From: Hermodice carunculata
Taxonomy: Eukaryota > Annelida > Polychaeta > Eunicida > Amphinomidae
DNA: 64,000 nt
NCBI GenBank assembly: GCA_964020975.1
Contig: OZ026630.1
Coordinates: forward strand, 64,203,013 to 64,267,012
Direction: 5' to 3'
The number at the start of each line of letters is the position of its first letter. Position 1 is the first letter of the stretch. Below the pieces are notes generated by a model. That model made no database searches. It saw only the letters and a program-made list of their open reading frames with translations, and was not told the DNA's origin. Shown here piece after piece: positions 56,945-64,000 of the stretch. The position numbers were made by a program, and so were the translations under genes.

Positions 56945-58405
56945 ACTCAGCAAAGTGGCTTTATGACCTTGGAAATTGGGGCAAGGTCACTCATTTTCAC
57001 TTGACCTTCTTAAGTTATTGTGCAAAAACCACAGGAAGTCTACTGTCTGTGTGTGACCCTCAAAACTGGGTCAAGGTCACCCATATACAATCTCAAACTA
57101 GCCCTTATAGGCAACCATAAAGCTGTGCAATATAAAAGTGCTACCTCTAAAATGCAAGTTATCATGCAGAAACAGTATTCAACCAAATGGCTCTGTGACC
57201 TTTGAAGTTAGGTCAAGGTGACCCATCTTCAAACTTGACCTACCCCCGAATACAGACAGTTATGTAGTGCAATATGAAAGTCCTAGTTTAAAAACCTCTT
57301 CGGTTATCATGTGGAAACCAAAGTTAACTCAGGTACCAACGTGACCTTGGAAATTAAATCAAGGTCACCAAACTTTAAACTTTTTCTAGCCCTTAGCAAG
57401 AACTATAGACTTGTAAAGTATCCCAGTCCTAACTTTAAAACTTCTTGAGCTATTGTGCAGAAACCACAGGAATTCTACAATCTCTCTGTGACCCTGAAAA
57501 CTGGGTCAAGGTCATCCATCTTCAAACTCAACCTAGCCCTTACAGAGAACCACAAAGCTGTGCAATATAAAATTTCTAGCTCCAAGGTATAAGTTATGAT
57601 GCAAAAAGCATGAAATCATATTCAGTATAGCGGCTCTGTGTCCTTTAAAATAAGGTCAAGGTCATCTATCTTCAAACTTCGCCTAGCCCCACATATGGAC
57701 TATAATCCTGTGTAATATAAAAGTCCTAGCTTAAAAACCTCTTCAGTTATTGTGCGGAAACCAAAGTTAACTCAGGTACCACTGTGACCTTGGAAACTAG
57801 GTCAAGGTCACCGATCTTCAAACTTCTCCTAGCTTTTGACTAGAATGATTCACCTGTACAGTATCAAAGTCCTAGCTCAAAATCGTTTTGAGTTATTGTA
57901 CAGAAACCACAGGAATTCTACAATCTTTCTGTGACCCTGAAAACTGGGTCAAGGTCATCCATCTTCAAACTCAACCTAGCCCTTACAAAGAACCATAAAG
58001 CTGTGTAATATAAAAGTTCTAGCTCCAAGGTTTAAGTTATCATGCAGAAAGCATGAAACCAAATTCAGTAAAGTGGCTCTGTGTCCTTTAAAATAAGGTC
58101 AAGGTCATCTATCTTCAAACTTCACCAGCCCCACATATGGACTATAATCCAGTGTAATATAAAAGTCCTAGCTTAAAAACTCATCAGTTATTGTGCGGAA
58201 ACCAAAGTTAACTCAGGTACCACTGTGACCTTAGAAATTACATCAAGGTCACCCATCTTCAAACTTCGCCTAGCTTTTGATTAGAATGATACACCTGTAC
58301 AGTATCAAAGTCATAGCTCAAAAACTTCTTGAGTTATTGTGCGGAAACCACAGTCTACCGACCGACATGTGCAAAGCTTTCTTCGAAGGGGGGGGGGGCG
58401 TAAAA
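56945..58405 (+). repeat. AGGTCA array with 443-bp higher-order repeat
   Basis: The monomer junction TGACC or TGTCC recurs at 57054, 57196, 57342, 57489, 57639, 57785, 57932, 58082 and 58226 (142-150 bp apart). Monomers come in three types in strict order: A (TGACCCTGAAAACTGGGTCA), B (CTGTGTCCTTTAAAATAAGG or CTTTGAAGTTAGG), C (GTGACCTTGGAAACTAGGTC). Equal types are 435-443 bp apart. The array ends CGGAAACCACAGTCTACCGA, then TGCAAAGC, a TTCGAAGGGGG tract and CGTAAAAA. Confidence 0.9.
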
Positions 58406-58678
58406 ATAGACTACATACAGAGCTGAGTTGGCCAGACCAAGGAGGGTAGAATTTGTGTCATCTCAGTGGACACTCTATGTCTTTGTTTTCTTGTAACCAG
58501 TGAGATGAAGCACATTCTTCATAGCCAATACTGAGACAGTATAGTTTTGTCTTAGTTCACAGGTACATGTTTATGCAGTTTTTTGACAGCTTCTGTTAAA
58601 ATTTGTTTATGTAATAAAGGTACAAAGACAGTTTTGTATTGCATGTATGCACATCCCCTTGAATTATATCTTATGTTC
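58406..58678. other. No gene seen
   Basis: Short unique-looking spacer between the array and the tRNA-like sequence. Confidence 0.4.
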
Positions 58679-58679
58679 G

Positions 58680-58769
58680 GAATGAGCAGGACTTGAACCT
58701 GCAACATTTGGCACCGGTCGCTTAGCTGAAATGGGAAACGCATATATCCATTAGACCAAATACCCATTC
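58680..58769 (-). tRNA. tRNA-like sequence (pseudogene or SINE head)
   Basis: On the minus strand GAATGGG and CTCATTC form a seven-base-pair acceptor stem (one G-T). GCAGG-TTCAAGT-CCTGC is a perfect T arm. A box TGGTCTAATGG (58748-58758) and B box GGTTCAAGTCC (58689-58699) match the RNA polymerase III consensus. At 90 nt it is longer than a standard tRNA. I cannot place a proper anticodon arm, so no amino acid is assigned. It could be a class II tRNA relic, an intron-bearing tRNA or a SINE head. Confidence 0.6.
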
Positions 58770-58818
58770 TCAAAAAAGAATCGTTCAATGAAAGAAGTTA
58801 TATAATTTGTATACACTG

Positions 58819-58844
58819 TGTATATATATATATATATATATATA
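58819..58844 (+). repeat. (TA)n microsatellite
   Basis: About 13 TA units. Confidence 0.9.
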
Positions 58845-59640
58845 TGTGCATGTATGAATAATGTACATATACAAGCATACAAAATCATCCATACTGCCCA
58901 GAAGGGCACATCCAATAAATCAAGAACCAAAGTTGTAGCATTTTACTTTATAAAAATTAGGCTAATACACGAAGTTTAGATTATGTTGAACAATCGCAAA
59001 CTGTAGCATTTCAAACTGGTCTCATTTTGAAGGCACCCAGACAGATTTGCAGTGAAGCAACTCTTCTTTTATAGTTGAGCTTTGTATTGTCATAAAAATA
59101 CAGCTGAACCTGATTTCTACACATGCAGACCTCTAAAGGGAAAAAATTATGACTACAGCATGCATCACTGGGCCTATTTGAAAGTAAATTAGGAAAATAT
59201 AAGGAATGTACACATACATATACTTCAAGAAGTTACTGTTTCAACAAACTTTGCAATAATTAACCTGTCAAGTGTTATTTTGGGTTTGTTCTGTACAATA
59301 TAAACAACTCTAGCCATTCTAAAATTGAAACTCTTGCTTTCATTTCCATGCCAACCAGGATGGTTCAAAACCTCTTACGTAAACCCAAAAGTTCACATTT
59401 AAGGTACATGTATTTCTAAATGGATGTAAGTGGTGTTGACTTACAGAAGCTACCAGAATTGTGCAGACTCTCTTATGTAGGGTCACAAGCCTCAAAGAGG
59501 CATTTGAAGGTCTGTGTGCATAAAAAATAAGTTTCAAATCCTTAATTTAGACCTATCTGACTTCATATGATATTCATGAATGGCCACATTGGGATGTCAC
59601 TGTAAAATTCCATTAGACATTTCCTGCTGTGAATAATATG
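58845..59640. other. No gene supported
   Basis: A minus frame of 65 codons at 59340-59537 and a GTAAGT donor-like site at about 59445 exist, but the exon reading is poor. Nothing is recognised. Confidence 0.4.
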
Positions 59641-59644
59641 CCTC

Positions 59645-59815
59645 AATCGCTTTCCTCGGCTAACATTGGGCACTGAGTGCAGCCAGTCCATGCCCAGGAA
59701 AGCTACTGCAGTGGGGCATGCAATCACCATAAGTTTCATTTACAACTCTCTGCTCTCTGGACAAATGTTTTTATCAACAAGCAGTTTAAAGAAAAAATAT
59801 TAAAGCAGACAACAA
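59645..59815 (+). mobile_element. Decayed TTAA hairpin MITE, subfamily II (copy H)
   Basis: The hairpin at 59645-59710 (GCTTTCCTCGGC with CCAGGAAAGC) and the body words GGGGCATGCAATCACCATAA and AAAGCAGACAACAAATTAA match copies E and F. Both outer ends are eroded. Confidence 0.6.
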
Positions 59816-60454
59816 ATTAATTTTTCAGGTATGGCGCCACCATTAGGCAAATAAGATACAAGGTACCGAAGCATACACTTCCTAATTTGACACTGTCAAC
59901 AATGTTGACAAGCTCTTCCTTGTAACTGCTGTATGAATTGCAGCACATCAGCAGATCTTATCAGTCTATTAGTTTGTCTTCATTACATAAGCATAGGATT
60001 ATTGATCAATGAAATTGCAGGGTCAGACAAACATCAGGTTTCCTTGCCCCATTATGTCACATACATAAATATAGCTTGGAAAACATTTCTCAGGTTGGCA
60101 CATACATTTTGGCACCAGTTTCTGAATCAAAGGACTTCATCAGATGATCTTGTTACTGTGTTTTGGCAGAATGGTGGCCCTGTAGCATGGTCACACGAGT
60201 TCATTAAAATTTGGGATTTAATTATACATTGTATATGATTTCTTTTAGAAAATTTTATATGACAAACTGGTCTTTTATGTTAATGTGAAAAAGTATTGTA
60301 CACATATAAGTGGTTTTATCCTTACAAGGAAAGGGTTAATCACATGCGGTTTTCGCTCTAAAATTGCATTAAATATTCACGTGGTTTTACCATATATGTC
60401 ACTAAATCACATTTGTAAATCTATTCAAGAAAGTACAAATAAAATGGTTGTAAT
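59816..60454. other. No gene supported
   Basis: Frames of 101 codons (59933-60238) and 114 codons (60285-60629) show no domain; the latter runs into the R6 repeat. Confidence 0.4.
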
Positions 60455-60840
60455 GACCTTAAGACCCTCTCAGCCAGGGATGACCCCTGGTGACCTTGAG
60501 AATATATATAGGTCAAGGTTGCTGAATGTCAAACTTAGCCAAGCATCCAAAGAGATGCTTCTACAGTGCAAGTTCATGATAGCTCTATTTGTTCAAAAGG
60601 AAATTGGGTCTGCAATGGTAAAAATATGATGACCACTGGAGACCTTGAAAATAGGTCAAGTTCACTGAATGTCAAACTCAGTCAAGCATCCAATGAGATG
60701 CTTCTATAGTACACGTTCATGATTGTAGCTTGATTTGTTTATATTTTTCCATCTGCAAGGACGGGATGGGGGGGGGGGGGCGGAGAAAGGAAGAAAAGAC
60801 TGAGACACAGACCTGAAGACAGCAATACCAGAGGGTTGAG
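60455..60840 (+). mobile_element. R6 element, two tandem units
   Basis: ATGACCTTAAGACCCTCTCA, GATGACCCCTGGTGACCTTG, AAGCATCCAAAGAGATGCTT and a second unit with GACCACTGGAGACCTTGAAA follow the R6 order. A TA-like expansion (ATATATATA) sits in the first unit. A poly-G run and an A/G-rich tract close the region. Confidence 0.65.
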
Positions 60841-62467
60841 TGGGCCAAACTGAATGACCTTGAACTATTGTAAACTGAATGTTACATAGCAGTGAATACA
60901 GTTTTCACTTCATGCACAATGTACATTTGTGTGCATTCTTCATGGCCATTTTACACATCACAGAACAACTGAATGTTTCCAACTTGTTTGTATATAAAGC
61001 TGTTTAATGATATTAAACTACATCAGTCTGTTCCGTTCTCACTCCAAAGTGATGATGTAGAAAAATGTGGCCCAGGTGTTTGACTCTGTGATAAGCAAGA
61101 ACCATTCACTGAGCATTGTCAACACCAAAGGTTACCCACAGGTATTAGACCAAAGCTGCCTGTGATAGCACAACTTGTGTCAATAAGTGTTTTATCTTGA
61201 TATTCAACTTGTACATGTTAGCTTTAATGCATTTGTTCAATTCTCGTGAAATCCCAGAAGACCCAGGTCTGGTTCCTTCAGTACAAATATTATGTGAATG
61301 GTTATTTTGAGGTTAGGAAGGAGTGTACACACAGAAAGTCAAAAGGAACGAGGAAGTATGAGACTGATGTCATGTAGGTGAACTGACTACAACATTATTA
61401 ACTCACAATGAACACCAGACAAGCTCTCTACTTGTAAACAGCTACTATTTCCCGGAATTTAATTCCCAGAAACCTTTAAAGCTGAGACCATCAGGTCAAA
61501 AGATTGCATGCCACTCTTTCAGGCTTTCTTGCACGTAGCTGAATTATTTGAGGATTTCACTGCACCTACACGTTTAACAAGTGGTGATTTTGGGGGTGAG
61601 GAATTAATTCAATTTGCAGTAACAATATTTCTGAACAGACCAGTGGTACAAAGAGATGATTCCTGTTCCTGTTACTGCATGTATACCACAGATAAGAGAT
61701 AAGAACCATCTTCTATCCTGCTACTTGCATGTCTCTTCCGACACTGTAACTTAAATGCTACCTTCTCTCATGCAGGTACATACATGTATGTATTGTAAGT
61801 ACGTTTACATGGCTTGCATGTATGTTTACATGGCTGACACAAGTAGTGAAGTACACAGCTAAAAATTCCAGTGAATCTCTACTTAACATTTTCTGGCATC
61901 AGCAACGTGAGAACAGTAATATTTACATTTGAGGTTATTTGGTGATTTTTTAACATTACAGGAAGACTCCCTTCTTTATGGTTAGTGCTTCATGCCAACA
62001 TGGAGCAAAAGCCTCATCACAATGCCCAGTAATACGACCTAAAAATACACATCCACCCTTGCGCTTGTTTTTTTTGTAACAAAGTTTGTAGGTCAAAAAC
62101 CAAGCTGTATTACTAATGTGCACTTCAATGTGTTCAGTTGAAGCATTTTTTCTGTTCAGGAGGCAGTTTTTAAAGAAATAGAAAAATATTTCTTATATCT
62201 TAAGAACTATTTCTCATGTTGATCTTCAAGTCATCTTGCTGTCTTGTGCCTTGGGTAATTAATATTTGTTCGCACTACTTCAAAACCTCCACAGGAAACA
62301 ACAATGAAGTCATGAAAAAAGTTTTTTTTTAAATAAAGACCCTATTTTTGAAGGAATTAATTTGTGTGAGCATAAATAGAAGTAATGAATGTCACATATT
62401 AAGAGTTATGGTCTTCATGAAGAGACTGACAGTTCTCTGCATGTTTGCCATAAGAGCTTATACTCAC
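60841..62467. other. No gene supported
   Basis: Unique-looking sequence. A plus-strand segment at 61529-61601 (acceptor CACTCTTTCAG, reading AFLHVAELFEDFTAPTRLTS, then GGTGAGG) is exon-like but isolated and has a weak donor. Confidence 0.35.
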
Positions 62468-62538
62468 CATGACAAATATTCAGAGAGATGCTGATCTCTT
62501 CATTTCGACCACAAACTGCAAATTCATCATGTTGAATT
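62468..62538 (-). CDS. Possible internal coding exon, cysteine-containing (weak)
   Basis: On the minus strand a pyrimidine-rich tract and CCATAG precede, and GTGAGT follows, a 71-nt open segment reading IQHDEFAVCGRNEEISIS then LNICH. A closer acceptor (TTTGCAG, 62516) gives a 48-nt version that is phase 1 at both edges, like the exon candidates at 51679 and 28022. The two Cys suggest an extracellular or disulfide-bonded segment. The open frame continues past both splice sites, so the support is limited. Family not recognised. Confidence 0.3.
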
Positions 62539-63049
62539 CTATGGTAAAGACACAACAAAAGTCTGCCAATTTACAGCATACAAATGATGTCCTTTGCTGC
62601 TAGGAACAAGAAGAATTCTCAAACTTCAGGCCCAACTGTCAACTTGAAGCACAGCTGAGGTTTGACAGTCCATTCCAAAGGTTGTCATTCCCTAAAGCAA
62701 ACAACACAAACAATTGTTTTACTATACTGAAGACCAGTAAACCAGTCAAAACATTAATTTGCAGGGCACCACTTATGAATAGCATGCACATCATTGAAAT
62801 CACAGTTGGCATGAGTACACTTACTCTGGGTAACAGACAGTAAACTCCCCATTAGCCAATCACTACACTTGATTGCTGTCTAAAATATAATCAAGCCAAA
62901 AAAGAACAATGGGTTACAGGAATAACTACAGACCATCTAATTAGCCAATCACTATACTTGACTGCTTCCCAAGATTGTACACAGATAATGATAGAAACTT
63001 TGGAAGAGACAAAAAGTAGAACAGAGAAGTTTAGTTATTGCAAGAAGCA
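62539..63049. other. No gene seen
   Basis: A diverged duplication of TTAGCCAATCACTACACTTG (62855) and TTAGCCAATCACTATACTTG (62940) is visible. No other feature. Confidence 0.5.
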
Positions 63050-63053
63050 TTAA

Positions 63054-63274
63054 CCCTTAGAGTACTAATCACTGCTATAATCGTCTTCTCATTTTATAAT
63101 GATTAAAAGATTCAAATTCCTCATGAAGATACCTTTCATTCAAATACCAGCAAGCATAGTCTAAAGCAAAAAGTAGTCTTAGTCAACAGCTTTTCTTGAG
63201 ACACTTTGTGTGAATTGTGCACAAAGTGTCCCGAGGAAAGCTGTTGACTCAATCTTTAATCAGCACTTTAAGGG
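63054..63274 (-). mobile_element. TTAA-flanked hairpin MITE, subfamily I (copy D)
   Basis: Perfect TTAA flanks lie at 63050-63053 and 63275-63278. Ends are CCCTTAGAGTACTAAT and, inverted, CCCTTAAAGTGCTGAT. The hairpin at 63182-63248 has GTCAACAGCTTTTCTTGAG arms and an inner ACACTTTGTG/CACAAAGTGT stem unlike any other copy. The core, read on the minus strand, is GCTGGTATTTGAATGAAAGG. Confidence 0.85.
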
Positions 63275-63403
63275 TTAATACAGGCCTGACTTGCTTCCCA
63301 ATTGCTTTTTAAATAAAGGATCTTTAACCAAACTGTCAAACAAATTTTTTTCTGCTGGTGATTTTTGTTATACAAAGACTTGCAGTTGCATGATCTAGAG
63401 GAC

Positions 63404-64000
63404 TGTGACAGTCCTGTGGATTATGATCACTGTCACTAACATCAACATATCCTCTTGCTGATTTTTTCAAACTTTCATAATTTGTTAAAAATCAGAAAAT
63501 ACAGAGCACCACCATGCAGTGAATGAATTTGGTGGAAATCAAGTTCATGTACATCCCTGATAAGTGCGAAGATTATCCAAGTAACCATTAGGGAGAAAAG
63601 TGAAAATACACAAAAATTCTGAAAAAAAAAAATAATAATAATAATTGCAGCACCACCTGTTGAACAAATTAAGGTCTAGAGGTTCCAAGAAGTGTTCCAT
63701 ACAATTTGAAAGTAATTGGCTTTGCAGTTTTAGAGAAGATTTTAAAAGATTTTTCCGCAAAAATGAATCAGAAAATGCATAAGAAAATCTTACAATCATT
63801 CGACTATGACCATTTGAATAAACTATGTATAGACCCAACCAAGACAGGGATTGAAATTAGCACCAGCACCCAGCCAAATGCTTGTACATTTGCAATTGAC
63901 TGGTAAATGTTTCTTATGAGAACAAAATAAATGCTTGCCAGTTTTGTTGTTTTGGCAGGCAGGTAAAAATATTAATTTCAAGCCATCCACGGTACATGTA
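63404..64000 (+). mobile_element. R4 element, 5' part, running off the right edge
   Basis: The header AGGACTGTGACAGTCCTGTG has a 7-bp stem. The body carries AGCACCACCATGCAGTGAAT, GCAGCACCACCTGTTGAACA and ACTATGACCATTTGAATAAA, the R4 order. No tail is seen before the window ends. Confidence 0.6.

Noticed and set aside
61529-61601. Plus-strand exon-like segment reading AFLHVAELFEDFTAPTRLTS
   Set aside because: Donor GTGAGG is weak, there is no partner exon and no family match by eye.

Overview
The window looks like intron or intergenic DNA from a repeat-rich animal genome, most probably a marine invertebrate and, with moderate confidence, a mollusc or another lophotrochozoan. The reasons are the density of AGGTCA-type repeats, palindromic TACATGTA words, a DIRS-type retroelement, Penelope-type hammerhead ribozymes, many miniature DNA transposons and GATA/GACA microsatellites. 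No bacterial signal was seen: no operons, ribosome binding sites or dense coding. No complete host gene is visible.

Host coding signal is limited to short open segments with good splice signals, all on the minus strand. The two best lie at 51679-51837 (Pro/Gly/Tyr-rich, GYP repeats) and 28022-28192 (acidic, Pro-rich). Both are multiples of three and both start and end in phase 1, so they could belong to one gene with a very large intron. Weaker candidates lie at 62468-62538 and 56044-56081. I cannot name the protein.

The rest is transposable elements and tandem repeats. From left to right: a broken DIRS fossil at the left edge (1 to about 2870); hairpin-capped AGGTCA-rich elements; a 145-bp satellite (5104-6632); a head-to-head pair of TTAA-flanked hairpin MITEs (10017-10508); a 40-bp minisatellite (13091-13535); a repeat (R7) interrupted by a second element (14285-15950); a 35-bp minisatellite (18300-18850); a cluster of TTAA MITEs at 21.9-23.8 kb, one split by a 715-bp DNA transposon; a GACA/GGTA microsatellite (24.8-25.1 kb); a 594-bp insertion with a 12-bp target duplication and a hammerhead ribozyme (29512-30105); an endonuclease fragment (31240-31662); several MITEs (34-39 kb); a CpG-rich 1.96-kb TTAA-flanked DNA transposon (41919-43877); the 3' end of a LINE (44390-45007); a 3.1-kb hairpin-capped element with a relative nested in it (48269-51392); a second hammerhead (53107-53147); an array with a 443-bp higher-order repeat (56945-58400); and a tRNA-like sequence (58680-58769).

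Three themes run through the window. First, in at least three separate families the ends or subterminal parts are hairpins whose stem sequence changes completely between copies while staying self-complementary. Second, several otherwise different repeat families share a monomer length of about 143-150 bp, close to one nucleosome. Third, most of their monomers carry TGACCTTGA and/or TCAAGGTCA, the extended half-site of SF-1/ERR-type nuclear receptors. Repeat family labels used below (R2 to R7) are mine and local to this window.
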